DNA from: Rhizobium esperanzae
Lineage (GTDB): Bacteria; Pseudomonadota; Alphaproteobacteria; Rhizobiales; Rhizobiaceae
NCBI RefSeq assembly: GCF_014197615.1
Contig: NZ_JACIFY010000006.1
Span: forward strand, 124,001 to 188,000
DNA: 64,000 bases
Direction: 5' to 3'
Both the position numbers and the translations under genes were made by a program. Of the stretch, positions 45,945 through 54,656 are shown one piece after another. Position 1 is the first letter of the stretch, and each line of letters begins with the position of its first letter. Under the pieces are notes generated by a model. The model searched no databases. It had not been told where the DNA came from and saw nothing but the letters and a program-made list of their open reading frames with translations.

Positions 45945-46865
45945 ATGTCTCGTAGCATGTTCAAGCTCGCGCATATTTCCGACGTCCACCTCGGGCCGCT
46001 GCCCCGCCTTTCCATCCAGGAGCTGTTTTCAAAACGCATAACGGGCTTTGTGAACTGGCATCGAAATCGACGCAAGCACCTTTTCGGCAGCACGCTGGAT
46101 CTGCTGCTCGACGACATCCGCGCTCATCAGGCCGATCATCTGGCCGTCACCGGCGACCTTGTCAATCTGGCGAGCGGCATTGAGATCCGCGCCGCCGCCG
46201 CCTGGCTGCGCGAACTCGGCGACCCCGCCGAAACCTCGGTCGTTCCCGGCAATCACGATGCCTATGTGCCCGGCGCCTACGAGAAGTCGATGCGCGCCTG
46301 GTATGATTACGTCCGCGGCGATCTCGCCCCGCCGCAGTGGCAGGAAGATCGCCATATCTTCCCCTATCTGCGCATCCGCGGCAAAGTCGCGATCGTCGGC
46401 TGCTCGACGGCGGTCGCGACACCTCCCTTTGCCGCCTCCGGCTTCTTCGGCGCCCGCCAGGCCCGCGATACCGTCAACATGCTGCGCGCCGCTGGCGAGG
46501 CCGGTCTCTTCCGCGTCGTCATGATCCATCATCCGCCGATCCGCGGCGCCACCACCTTCTACAAGCGCATGATCGGCATTCGCCGCTTCGCCGCGGTGAT
46601 TTCGACCGGCGGTGCCGAGCTGGTGCTGCACGGGCATACGCACCTCAACACGCTGCACTGGCTGCGCGGCCAGGTGCAGCCAGTGCCCGTCGTCGGCATT
46701 GCCTCGGCCTCGCAGGGACCGGGCAGCATCAAGCCGCCCGGCGCCTATAACCTCTTCTCCATCGATGGTTCTCCCGGCGCCTGGGAGCTCCGTGGCGAGC
46801 GCTTCAGCCTCAACCGGTCCGGCGACGCAGTGATGCCGGAAAGCGTCGATATTTTCGCGCGTTAG
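45945..46865 (+). CDS. metallophosphoesterase
   Basis: A 306-residue calcineurin-like phosphoesterase. Metal-binding motifs occur in order: DVHLG (HISDVHLGPLP), GDLVN (VTGDLVNLA), GNHD (VPGNHDAY), then VMIHHPP and LHGHTHLNTL. The substrate could be a phosphodiester such as cyclic nucleotides or lipids; the family is too broad to decide. Start uncertain: ATG at 45945 or 45957, neither with a clear ribosome site. Confidence 0.88.
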   Translation: MSRSMFKLAHISDVHLGPLPRLSIQELFSKRITGFVNWHRNRRKHLFGSTLDLLLDDIRAHQADHLAVTGDLVNLASGIEIRAAAAWLRELGDPAETSVVPGNHDAYVPGAYEKSMRAWYDYVRGDLAPPQWQEDRHIFPYLRIRGKVAIVGCSTAVATPPFAASGFFGARQARDTVNMLRAAGEAGLFRVVMIHHPPIRGATTFYKRMIGIRRFAAVISTGGAELVLHGHTHLNTLHWLRGQVQPVPVVGIASASQGPGSIKPPGAYNLFSIDGSPGAWELRGERFSLNRSGDAVMPESVDIFAR

Positions 46866-46960
46866 CGCCGGATCCGGACTCCGTTCATTCAGAACTTGAA
46901 TCGATCCGAGAAGACATCGGACCATCGTCGCAACATTTGCCGCAGAGACCGCTTACCCCC

Positions 46961-46988
46961 TTGGTATTTTCAATCGTAAGCGTACAAT
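46961..46988 (+). promoter_or_regulatory. probable promoter of the TPR protein gene
   Basis: TTGGTA, 16 nt, TACAAT, 37 nt before the ATG. Confidence 0.45.
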
Positions 46989-47024
46989 CCGAACAACTGC
47001 ATCGCCTCAGAACGGAGCCCGCCA

Positions 47025-47585
47025 ATGAATTCTTCCCTCCGCCACCTGTCCAGACTTTCCCTCGCTGCCGGCTTCGCCTTCGGCATCGCCACGGCCGCTT
47101 TTGCGGTCGGCGGCAACAATGATGACACCAATCCGCCGCCGAAGACAGAGACGACCAAGACCTGCACCGGCGGCAAGGTTTGGGACAAGACCAAGAAGGA
47201 ATGCGTCAACCCGAAGAAGAGCAGCTTCAACGACGACGATCTCTACAAGTTCGCTCGGGAGTTTGCCTATGCCGGCCAATATGAGAACGCCATCACTGTG
47301 CTCAATCTCGCCCGCAACCAGAACGATCCGCGCATCCTGAACTATCTCGGCTACGCCAACCGCAAGGCCGGCCGCATGGAGCTCGGCATGTCCTACTACC
47401 GCAAGGCGCTGCAGGCGGATGAAAACTACATCCTCGCCCGCTCCTACATGGGCATGGCGCTGGTGGAACAGGGAGATATCCAGGGCGCCCGCGTCCAGCT
47501 CGTCGAAATCCGCGATCGCGGCGGCGAAGGCACATGGGCCTATCGCGCTCTGCTGCAGAGCTTGAACGGCTACAAGACATATTGA
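47025..47585 (+). CDS. secreted tetratricopeptide-repeat protein
   Basis: A 186-residue protein with a signal peptide (to about residue 27, TAAFA). The mature N-terminus carries a CTGGKVWDKTKKECV segment with two Cys, possibly a disulfide loop. Three or so TPR motifs follow (about 70-180), e.g. AREFAYAGQYENAITVLNLARNQNDPRILNYLGYANRKAGRMELGMSYYRKALQADE. Probably a periplasmic protein-interaction scaffold. The next gene is a sigma factor in the same direction, 187 nt away. Confidence 0.87.
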   Translation: MNSSLRHLSRLSLAAGFAFGIATAAFAVGGNNDDTNPPPKTETTKTCTGGKVWDKTKKECVNPKKSSFNDDDLYKFAREFAYAGQYENAITVLNLARNQNDPRILNYLGYANRKAGRMELGMSYYRKALQADENYILARSYMGMALVEQGDIQGARVQLVEIRDRGGEGTWAYRALLQSLNGYKTY

Positions 47586-47772
47586 CGCAAGTTTTGTGGA
47601 CCATAATACGAAAATCCCTTGAGAAAAGGGGATGAAGACAGCCGAATGCTTGCGCAGTGCAGGAGACTTGTTTCATAAAGCACATGCTTCGTCGGCGTCG
47701 ATAAGGCCGGCTTCGCGCCCGACGGCGAACCCTTCGTCCGCGAAACCATTGTGAATGCTTCTTGGATAGACA

Positions 47773-48282
47773 ATGCGTCAACCCGCAACGACCATCGACC
47801 TCCGGCGTGATCTCGTCGGCCTTCTGCCCCGCCTTCGCCGTTTCGCGATCACGCTCGCGGGTGAGGCTGCCGTGGCCGACGAACTCGTTCAGGCCGTCTG
47901 TCAGCGCGCCATCGCCAAGGGCCATCAATGGAGCGGTGAAGGCCGGCTGGAAAGCTGGATCTATACGCTTGCCCGCCAGCAGTGGACGGACGACAGCCGC
48001 AAGCGCAAGCCGAAGGCTTCCGTCCGCGGCAACGTCACCGATATCAGAGAAGCCGCGCGCGAGCGCTCGGCTGCAGTCGATCCCGACGCCATCCATCGTA
48101 TGATCGCCGATATGCCGGACGGCCTGTCCAGCATGTTCCTGCTCGTCGACGTCGAAGGCCACAGCTACCAGCAGGCGGCCGATATCATGGGCACGCCGGT
48201 GGCAAATGTCGTCTCGCAGCTTGCCACCGCCAGGCTGCATTTTGCCGGGCTCGCCGACACCCACCCGATTCACAGGTACTGA
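47773..48282 (+). CDS. ECF-type RNA polymerase sigma factor
   Basis: A 169-residue sigma factor. Region 2 is LRRFAITLAGEAAVADELVQAVCQRAIAKGHQWSGEGRLESWIYTLARQQWTDDSR; region 4 is MPDGLSSMFLLVDVEGHSYQQAADIMGTPVANVVSQLATARLHF, where the usual 'GLSYEEIA' reads 'GHSYQQAA'. The next gene, 2 nt after its stop, is a membrane protein with an anti-sigma layout. No autoregulatory promoter with a clear GGAAC motif was seen. Confidence 0.85.
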   Translation: MRQPATTIDLRRDLVGLLPRLRRFAITLAGEAAVADELVQAVCQRAIAKGHQWSGEGRLESWIYTLARQQWTDDSRKRKPKASVRGNVTDIREAARERSAAVDPDAIHRMIADMPDGLSSMFLLVDVEGHSYQQAADIMGTPVANVVSQLATARLHFAGLADTHPIHRY

Positions 48283-48284
48283 AT

Positions 48285-49127
48285 TTGCCCGACCTTAGGA
48301 AATTGCCGCTCGAAGCCCAGCTCACCGCCCTACTCGACGGCGAAGTCTCGCCCGAACAGCGCCACGAACTGGAGCAGCGCCTGGCAGTCGATGAGAACGC
48401 CCGCCGGCTGCATGAGAGGCTGCGCCACGGCGCCGATTTCGGCCGCCGCCGCCTCGACGATATCCTCAAGGAGCCGGTGCCGCTCGCCCTCGTCCGCTCG
48501 ATCAAGAGCACGCAGCCGCCGAAGACGCCGATCGCCCAGCGCGCCACGCGCCCGCAGGTGAAACTGGCGCCGACCGGCCCGCAGGCGTTGGCCGCCGCTC
48601 TCATCCTCTTCGCCGTCGGTTGCGGTATCGGCTATTTTGTCGGCACCAGCCCTGATGCCGACGACATCGCCGCCACGACCTCAACCGCCGCGCCCGCCAA
48701 TACCAGCGACTGGCTGGGCGATGTCACCGCCTATCAGCGCCTGCTGATCCGTCAGCCTCGTCATCTCGTCGAAGTACCCGCTTCGCAGGCCGAGGAAATC
48801 TCCAGCTGGCTGACCACCGCGATCGGCGTGCCTTTCCGCGTGCCCGATCTCAGCGCCGAATCCTGGACCTTCCAGGGCGCCCGTGTCATTCTCGGTGACA
48901 GCCGCCCTGTCGGCCAGCTCGTCTATTCCAACACCGACGGCGACGTCATCTCCATCTGCTTCCGCAAGGACGCGCTGCCGCCGGAGACCGACGATTTCAA
49001 GGAAACGATCAAGGACGAGATCGGTCTTGTCACCTGGCACAATGCCGGCACGTCCTACGTGCTTGCCGGCCCCTCAGCCGAAGCCGCCCTCGGCCAGCTC
49101 GCCATGAAAATCGCGACTGCGATTTGA
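48285..49127 (+). CDS. probable anti-sigma factor, membrane-anchored
   Basis: A 280-residue protein starting with TTG 2 nt after the sigma factor's stop. The N-terminus LPLEAQLTALLDGEVSPEQRHELEQRLAVDENARR is an anti-sigma zinc-finger-like or FecR-like cytoplasmic segment (no HxxxCxxC seen). A single TM follows at about 105-125 (ALAAALILFAVGCGIGYFVG), then a periplasmic domain of about 150 residues with LVYSNTDGDVISICFRKD. The pairing with a sigma factor gene is the main evidence. Confidence 0.75.
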   Translation: MPDLRKLPLEAQLTALLDGEVSPEQRHELEQRLAVDENARRLHERLRHGADFGRRRLDDILKEPVPLALVRSIKSTQPPKTPIAQRATRPQVKLAPTGPQALAAALILFAVGCGIGYFVGTSPDADDIAATTSTAAPANTSDWLGDVTAYQRLLIRQPRHLVEVPASQAEEISSWLTTAIGVPFRVPDLSAESWTFQGARVILGDSRPVGQLVYSNTDGDVISICFRKDALPPETDDFKETIKDEIGLVTWHNAGTSYVLAGPSAEAALGQLAMKIATAI

Positions 49128-49440
49128 CGCGATAGGAAAATCAAAGATCAGCGCCAGCCGCCCCCTCATCCGCCTACCGGCACCTTCTCCCCGCTGGGGA
49201 AAAGAGGGAATGCTCCAGCGTCTCGATTCCTCTCATCCGCAAGAGGGCGCCGAAAGGACTGTAGGCGACCGCTCGCTCCCTCTTCTCCCCAGCGGGGAGA
49301 AGGTGGCCCGCAGGGTCGGATGAGGGGACCGCACGGCACGCCTTTCATTGCTTTCGCGTGCGCTCAGCGAAGACGCAACGAAGTCAACCCAATCGTCAGG
49401 CCGCGCCGTATCGAGACGATCGCGGCCTAACCCCATTCGA
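49128..49440. other. convergent intergenic region, anti-sigma to leuA
   Basis: A 313-bp gap filled mostly by the long inverted repeat described separately. The last 110 nt before leuA hold nothing recognisable. Confidence 0.6.
49161..49327. repeat. long imperfect inverted repeat (167 bp)
   Basis: The left arm reads CCCCTCATCCG ... ACCTTCTCCCCGCTGGGGA and the right arm TCCCCAGCGGGGAGAAGGT ... CGGATGAGGGG, its near-perfect reverse complement. Inner AGAGGGA / TCCCTCT continue the pairing. This kind of repeat is frequent between rhizobial genes. It lies between two convergent genes and could act as a bidirectional terminator or RNA structure. Confidence 0.85.
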
Positions 49441-51159
49441 TCAGGCCTTGCCGGCCTTCAGCTCGAGCACACGGTTGGCCGCCGAGACGATGGCTTCCAG
49501 CGATGCCGCGACGATGTTGGTGTTGATGCCGGCACCGAAGAGCTTGCCGCCGGGATAGGAGGTCTCGACATAGGAGATCGCCGCCGCGTTCGAGCCGTGC
49601 TGCAGCGAATGCTCGGAATAGTCCTCGACCGACATCTCGATGCCGAGATAGTGCGACAGCGCATTGATGAATCCGTCGATCGGGCCGTTGCCGTGTCCTT
49701 CGATGCGCTTGATCTCGCCATTGTCGGTGATCTCGGCCGCAACGATCCGCTGGCCCTTGCGCTCCGTATCGGGATAGGTGTGGTGATCGACGAATTTGAG
49801 GCGCGCATCGGGCTGGGTCACGTAGCGCTCGATGAAACGATGATAGATGCGCTTGGAGGGAAGTTCCTTGCCCTCGACATCGGTGATGCGCTGAATGTCC
49901 TCGCGGAATTCGACCTGCAGGTTGCGCGGCAGGTTGAGCCCGTAATCCTGCTGCAGGATATAGGCGATACCGCCTTTGCCGGACTGCGAGTTGATGCGGA
50001 TGATCGCCTCGTACGAACGGCCGACGTCGCGCGGATCGATCGGCAGATAAGGCACTTCCCAGACCGGATGATTGGCGACCTGCGCGGCCTTCATGCCCTT
50101 GTTGATCGCATCCTGATGCGAGCCGGAGAAGGCCGTATAGACCAGCTCGCCGACATAGGGGTGGCGCTCGGCAATCGCCATCTGGTTCGAATATTCGAAC
50201 ACTTCCTTGATGCGCTCGATGTTCGAGCAGTCGATCCCGGGATCGACCCCTTGCGTGAACATGTTCAGCGCCATCGTCACCACATCGACATTGCCGGTGC
50301 GCTCGCCATTGCCGAAGAGCGTACCTTCGACGCGGTCGGCGCCTGCCAGCAAGGCCAGTTCGGCGGCAGCGATCCCCGTGCCGCGATCGTTATGCGGATG
50401 CAGGGAAATGATCAGGTTTTCGCGATTGTCGAGATTGCGGCACATCCACTCGATCTGGTCGGCATAAATGTTCGGCGTCGCCATCTCGACGGTGGACGGC
50501 AGGTTGATGATCAGCTTGTTGTCAGGCGTCGGCTTGACGACCTCGATGACGCCGTTGCAGATTTCCAGCGCCACTTCGAGTTCCGTGCCGGTAAAGCTCT
50601 CCGGCGAATATTCGAAACGGTAGCCGCCGCCGGCTCTAGCCGCCATATCGGTGATCATCTTGGCGGCATCGACGGCGATCTGCTTGATCCCTTGCACATC
50701 CTTGGCAAAGACGACGCGGCGCTGCAGCTCGCTGGTCGAGTTGTAGAAATGCACGATCGGCCGGTTGGCGCCTTCCAATGCTTCAAAGGTGCGGGTGATC
50801 AGTTCCGGGCGGCACTGCACCAGCACCTGCAGCGAGACGTCGGCGGGCACATTGCCCTCTTCCACGCACCAGCGGGCGAAATCGAAATCCGTCTGCGAAG
50901 CCGAGGGGAAACCGATCTCGATTTCCTTGAAGCCCATTTCGAGCAGCAACTGGAACATGCGGGCCTTGCGGTCGTGGCCCATCGGATCGACGAGTGCCTG
51001 GTTGCCGTCGCGCAGGTCCACCGAGCACCAGACCGGCGCCTTGGCAATGGTCTTCGTCGGCCAGGTGCGGTCGGGGATGTTCACCTGCGGATAGGGCCGG
51101 TATTTCAGCGCGGCATCGGGCATGCCTTTTGCGGAGGATCGGCTGTTGGTATTGTCCAT
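49441..51159 (-). CDS. leuA: 2-isopropylmalate synthase
   Basis: First committed step of leucine synthesis: acetyl-CoA plus 2-oxoisovalerate. The 572-residue product is the longer alphaproteobacterial type. It has DLRDGNQALVDPMG (metal Asp), SLHPHNDRG (metal His pair) and GNGERTGNVD, with a C-terminal regulatory LeuA domain (about 430-565) that binds leucine for feedback. The ATG before DNTNSRSS is preceded by GAGGAG. It is controlled by an upstream leucine attenuator. Confidence 0.96.
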   Translation of the reverse strand: MDNTNSRSSAKGMPDAALKYRPYPQVNIPDRTWPTKTIAKAPVWCSVDLRDGNQALVDPMGHDRKARMFQLLLEMGFKEIEIGFPSASQTDFDFARWCVEEGNVPADVSLQVLVQCRPELITRTFEALEGANRPIVHFYNSTSELQRRVVFAKDVQGIKQIAVDAAKMITDMAARAGGGYRFEYSPESFTGTELEVALEICNGVIEVVKPTPDNKLIINLPSTVEMATPNIYADQIEWMCRNLDNRENLIISLHPHNDRGTGIAAAELALLAGADRVEGTLFGNGERTGNVDVVTMALNMFTQGVDPGIDCSNIERIKEVFEYSNQMAIAERHPYVGELVYTAFSGSHQDAINKGMKAAQVANHPVWEVPYLPIDPRDVGRSYEAIIRINSQSGKGGIAYILQQDYGLNLPRNLQVEFREDIQRITDVEGKELPSKRIYHRFIERYVTQPDARLKFVDHHTYPDTERKGQRIVAAEITDNGEIKRIEGHGNGPIDGFINALSHYLGIEMSVEDYSEHSLQHGSNAAAISYVETSYPGGKLFGAGINTNIVAASLEAIVSAANRVLELKAGKA

Positions 51160-51180
51160 TGTCTTGTCTCCTCGTCCCGG

Positions 51181-51231
51181 CATTTGTCCCGCCTCTTAGC
51201 CGATCACGTCGGGCTTGGCGATAAACAAATG
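51181..51231 (-). promoter_or_regulatory. second stem-loop between attenuator and leuA
   Basis: CATTTGT and ACAAATG form a perfect 7-bp outer pair, enclosing a possible GCCGATCACGTCGGGC stem. Its edge is about 10 nt upstream of the leuA ribosome site. Confidence 0.4.
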
Positions 51232-51274
51232 CGGACCTTCGTCGGTCGGTAGGTCAATTTTGAAAGTGAGTCGC

Positions 51275-51317
51275 GAGGAGCGATGCCGGGCCGGCTTTCG
51301 GCCGCCGGGCGCTCCTC
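51275..51317 (-). terminator. attenuator hairpin of the leu leader
   Basis: GAGGAGCG and CGCTCCTC are perfect inverted copies around a GC-rich inner palindrome (CCGGCGGCCGAAAGCCGG). It overlaps the TGA stop of the leader peptide. The T-run after it is weak (ACTCACTTTC). The leader segment TCGGCC within the Leu-codon run can pair with GGCCGA inside the hairpin, giving an antiterminator alternative. Confidence 0.65.
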
Positions 51318-51441
51318 AACGGACCCGGCAACCGCGCGTAAGGCCGAGGAGAAGAAGCGAGGTCAGGGCGCGCGTATTGTCACGCAAGGCGATGCGGCCG
51401 CGTGCAATCGTGTCGGAAATTCTGGCGCCATGGGTCTTCAT
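51316..51441 (-). CDS. leuL: leucine leader peptide (leuL) of the leuA attenuator
   Basis: A 41-residue frame from ATG to TGA. Near its end it has four consecutive Leu codons and a fifth after Gly (TSLLLLGLTRG), the expected sensing run; the hairpin begins at its stop codon. The ATG is 8 nt after the predicted -10, so the mRNA probably starts at or next to it (leaderless). Shorter starts (e.g. TTG at 51387) cannot be excluded. Leucine starvation would stall a ribosome in the run and prevent the terminator. Confidence 0.7.
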   Translation of the reverse strand: MKTHGARISDTIARGRIALRDNTRALTSLLLLGLTRGCRVR

Positions 51442-51449
51442 GGCCGCGC

Positions 51450-51478
51450 TTATAGCCTTGGTCGGCGGAACTGGCAAG
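51450..51478 (-). promoter_or_regulatory. promoter of the leu leader
   Basis: CTTGCC, exactly 17 nt, CTATAA, 8 nt before the leader ATG. A near-perfect rhizobial housekeeping promoter. The -35 lies 23 nt from the benE stop codon. Confidence 0.7.
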
Positions 51479-51500
51479 CCCTCGCAGCACGCGCCTTCCG

Positions 51501-52700
51501 TTACCGCGACTGAGACCGGTCTTTCCAAATCCTCACCAGCTGCGACAGCGCGAGCATCAATCCGCCCGCGATCAATCCCCAGAAGGCGCCTGAGATGCCG
51601 CCGAAGGAAACGCCGGATGCTGTGACGAGAAAGGTGATCGCCGCCGCCTCGCGCGATTCCGGCGCCTGGAATGCCGACATTGCCGAGGACGAGAAGGCGC
51701 CGACCAGCGCCAGCCCCGCCACCGCCTCGATCAGGATCGGAGGCGCCAGGGCGACGAAAGCCGTCACCGCGCCGGCAAGCAGTCCGAGAATGATATAACC
51801 GACGCCGGCGATCAGCGATGCCCAATAGCGCCGCTTCGGATCGGCATGGGCGTCATGCCCGGCGCACATGGCCGCGGTGATCGCCGCCAGATTGACGGCG
51901 TGACCGCCGAAAGGCGCCGACAGCAGCGAAAAGAAGCCGGTGACGGCAAAGAGCGGACCGGGCTTCGGATCATAATGATTGACCTTCAGCACCGCGATGC
52001 CGGGAATGTTCTGCGAGGCCATGGTGACGATGAAGAGCGGCAGCGCGATCGACACGAAGCCGGCAAGGTTGAACACCGGCCGGACGATTTCAGCCGTCGG
52101 CACCAGCGATCGCTCGAGCGAGGCGAAGGCGCCGTCAGGGATATCGACGCCGAAGGCCAGCACCAGTGCGAAGGCCGCGAGTGCTGCCGGCACCGCCCAG
52201 AGCCGCTTGAAAGCGCCGACGACGATCCAGGCGAGAACGATCGGCAGCCCGAACAGCGGATTGAAGCCGATCGCCTTCACCGGCGCGAAACAGAGGCCGA
52301 TCAGCACGCCGGAAAGCATCGCATTGGCAAGTGGTGCGGGAATGGCGGCAACCGCCCGGCCGAGCGGCTTGAACAGCCCGGCGACGATGATCAGCGCAGC
52401 ACAGATCAGGAACGCTCCGACCGCCGCATTGAAGCCGCCTTCGATCGCCCCGGTGCTTGCCAGCAGCGCGGCGCCCGGCGTCGACCAGGCAATGCTGATC
52501 GGCAATCGCGTCACGGCACTCAGCACGATCGCGCAGACGCCCATGGAGATCGATAGCGCCATCAGCCCGGACGCGGCCTGCGCATCGGTGGCGCCCACCG
52601 CTTCGAGCCCGTGCAGCACCACGGCGAACGAGCTGGCAGAACCGACGAAGGCGGTCAGCAGCCCCATGAACAGGGCCTGGACGGAAAAATCTTTGAGCAT
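51501..52700 (-). CDS. benE: benzoate/H+ symporter BenE family transporter
   Basis: A 399-residue inner-membrane protein with about twelve hydrophobic segments and the BenE hallmark PFGGHAVNLAAITAAMCAG. Family members import benzoate with protons, though many homologues in non-degraders have unknown substrates. No benzoate-degradation genes are in the window. The ATG before LKDFSVQALF gives the family N-terminus; codons upstream are not conserved. Confidence 0.9.
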   Translation of the reverse strand: MLKDFSVQALFMGLLTAFVGSASSFAVVLHGLEAVGATDAQAASGLMALSISMGVCAIVLSAVTRLPISIAWSTPGAALLASTGAIEGGFNAAVGAFLICAALIIVAGLFKPLGRAVAAIPAPLANAMLSGVLIGLCFAPVKAIGFNPLFGLPIVLAWIVVGAFKRLWAVPAALAAFALVLAFGVDIPDGAFASLERSLVPTAEIVRPVFNLAGFVSIALPLFIVTMASQNIPGIAVLKVNHYDPKPGPLFAVTGFFSLLSAPFGGHAVNLAAITAAMCAGHDAHADPKRRYWASLIAGVGYIILGLLAGAVTAFVALAPPILIEAVAGLALVGAFSSSAMSAFQAPESREAAAITFLVTASGVSFGGISGAFWGLIAGGLMLALSQLVRIWKDRSQSR

Positions 52701-52814
52701 GGCGGAACTCGCAGGCTGCGGGAAGGCGCATGGAGCATGACGATCGCCGCCGACGCAAGCCCGGATTCGGTCCTTTCCGTCCGGCCCTTGCCGATAGGCG
52801 ACTGCAGGCATCGT

Positions 52815-52855
52815 CCGAAAACAAAACACCCTTGCCTGCGGTCGGCAGGCAAGGG
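52815..52855 (-). terminator. terminator of clpP
   Basis: CCCTTGCCTGC and GCAGGCAAGGG form an 11-bp stem; on the minus strand it is followed by TGTTTTGTTTT. 31 nt after the clpP stop. Confidence 0.88.
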
Positions 52856-52885
52856 CGCAGTATTCGGCAGTCTAGCTGAGAAAAC

Positions 52886-53470
52886 TCAGATATCGGCCTG
52901 CGACGTGACGATCCGCGAAACGAGGCCATAATCCTTCGCTTCTTCGGCCGACAGCCAATAGTCGCGATCGGTATCCTTGGCGATCTTGTCGAGCGGCTGG
53001 CCGGTGGCGGCTGCCATGATCTTGTTCAGGCGCTCGTTCATCTTGATAATCTCGCGCGCCTGGATCTCGATGTCGGATGCCATGCCGCGTGTGCCGCCAG
53101 AGGGCTGGTGCAGCAGGAAGCGGGTGTTCGGCAGGCAGAGGCGCTGCTCCTTCGGAGCCGCGACGTAGATCAGGGCGCCGGCCGAGGCAACCCAGCCCGT
53201 GCCGATCATCCAGACCTTCGGCTTAATGAACTTGATCATGTCGTGGATGGAATCGCCGGATTCGACATGGCCGCCGGGCGAATTGACATAGATGCGGATA
53301 TCGTCGTCGCTGGCCGCGGCAAGTGCAACGAGCTGCGAGCAGACCTTCTGCGCCAATTCCTGATTGATCGGTCCGTAGATGAAGATCGAACGCGACTTGA
53401 AAAGATTCGCCTCCGTTTCCTTACCGAGCGGCAGTTCCTTCGTCTTGTCGTCCTGGTCTTCGTCGTTCAT
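52886..53470 (-). CDS. clpP: ATP-dependent Clp protease proteolytic subunit
   Basis: A 194-residue serine peptidase subunit. Catalytic triad: Ser96 (GWVASAGA), His121 (FLLHQPSGG), Asp170 (DTDRDYWLS). The nucleophile motif is VASAG rather than AASMG, and the N-terminus is a charged tail ([20 protein letters not shown]) without the usual propeptide. Rhizobia carry several ClpP paralogues, and this looks like an accessory one, not the housekeeping clpP beside clpX. Start at AGAGG-spaced ATG. Confidence 0.9.
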   Translation of the reverse strand: MNDEDQDDKTKELPLGKETEANLFKSRSIFIYGPINQELAQKVCSQLVALAAASDDDIRIYVNSPGGHVESGDSIHDMIKFIKPKVWMIGTGWVASAGALIYVAAPKEQRLCLPNTRFLLHQPSGGTRGMASDIEIQAREIIKMNERLNKIMAAATGQPLDKIAKDTDRDYWLSAEEAKDYGLVSRIVTSQADI

Positions 53471-53701
53471 TCGAACCTCTTGGAGATGAATTCGGCTTCC
53501 CCGCACATAGTGCGACTCAATGCCTAAAACAATGCGGGAAAAACACAAGGCACCGAAGCGATGGAGATATCCTTAAGAAGCCTCGCGCCGTTCTGCAAGC
53601 CTTACTGAAATGTAACGGGCAATGGCTTTGAAAAGCCTGAATCGGTTCCTACCTCACCCCTCACATGGCAGCCGCCATACGAAATCAACAGGAGACAGGA
53701 C

Positions 53702-54463
53702 ATGTCACCGGAAGAACGCCAATTATTGACCGCCCTCTTCGACCGCGTGCGCACCGCGCAAGCCCAGCCGCGCGACCGCGAGGCCGAAGCCCTGATCGAG
53801 CAGGCGACACGCGAGCAGCCGTCAGCCACCTATTATCTGGCCCAGGCCGTCATCGTCCAGGAAAAGGGGCTGGAAGCAGCCGCCAATCACATCAAGGAAC
53901 TCGAGGAGCGCGTTCGGCAGCTCGAGGCCGGCGCCAGCGAGCACCGCCAGGCCGAACAGGGCGGCGGTTTCCTGAGCTCGATCTTCGGCAACACCCAGAC
54001 GCAGCAGCCGGCTCCGGTCCCCTCCAATCCCGGCCCCTGGGGCCAGCCGTCGCGAGCCTATGACGAACCCCGCGATACTCGCCAGATGCCGCAGCAGCCG
54101 ACCGGACCGTGGAGCCAACAGGCCTCTGCGCCGTCTGCCGGCGGCAGCTTCCTGCGCGGCGCGCTCGGCACGGCGGCAGGCGTTGCCGGCGGCATGCTGC
54201 TTGCCAACTCATTGAGCGGTATCTTCGGCAACCACATGTCCTCGCTCGGCTGGGGCTCGCCCTTCGGCGCCAGCCCCTTCGGCAATGCCAGCGTGCCTGC
54301 CGAGGAAACAACCGTCATCAACAATTATTACGGCAATGATGACGTCCGCCAGGCATCGGATAATGCCGGCAATGATGATGACGACGACAATGTGCAGCAG
54401 GCCGATTACGACGATGGGAACGACTACAGCGATGATTCGTCCGGGGACGTTACGGATGTTTGA
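53702..54463 (+). CDS. DUF2076 domain-containing protein
   Basis: A 253-residue protein. The N-terminal DUF2076 region (MSPEERQLLTALFDRVRTAQAQPRDREAEALIEQATREQPSATYYLAQAVIVQE) and a coiled coil (about 60-80) are followed by a Pro/Gln-rich linker, a glycine-rich hydrophobic segment (LRGALGTAAGVAGGMLLANSLSGIFG, about 150-175) and an acidic Asp/Asn tail. Function unknown; homologues are called periplasmic ligand-binding sensor proteins, which I cannot confirm. AGGAGACAGGAC precedes the ATG. Confidence 0.87.
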   Translation: MSPEERQLLTALFDRVRTAQAQPRDREAEALIEQATREQPSATYYLAQAVIVQEKGLEAAANHIKELEERVRQLEAGASEHRQAEQGGGFLSSIFGNTQTQQPAPVPSNPGPWGQPSRAYDEPRDTRQMPQQPTGPWSQQASAPSAGGSFLRGALGTAAGVAGGMLLANSLSGIFGNHMSSLGWGSPFGASPFGNASVPAEETTVINNYYGNDDVRQASDNAGNDDDDDNVQQADYDDGNDYSDDSSGDVTDV

Positions 54464-54562
54464 AATCTAACGGGCAGAAATGGGCGGCAGTTGCTATTCA
54501 GTTGCCGCACCGTTGCCCGGCCCTTCGCTTTGGCTCAGGGCGTTCGTCGTTGCAATCGATTC

Positions 54563-54612
54563 AAAGCAATTCCAGAAAAAGTGCGCAGCGGTTTTTCGTT
54601 CGGAATTGCGTA
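54563..54612 (+). repeat. mosaic repeat copy E
   Basis: GCAATTCC and GGAATTGC flank AGAAAAAGTGCGCAGCGGTTTTTCGTTC; the core AAGTG-GCAGCGGTTTT is shared with the other mosaic repeats. Located between the DUF2076 gene and queF. Confidence 0.75.
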
Positions 54613-54656
54613 GAAGAAAAGCTATCGATTGCTGCCGCCTTTGGCGGCACCGCGGC

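Noticed and set aside
49348..51252. 634-codon open frame on the plus strand opposite leuA
   Set aside because: Antisense shadow of a well-supported enzyme gene; no protein-like features.
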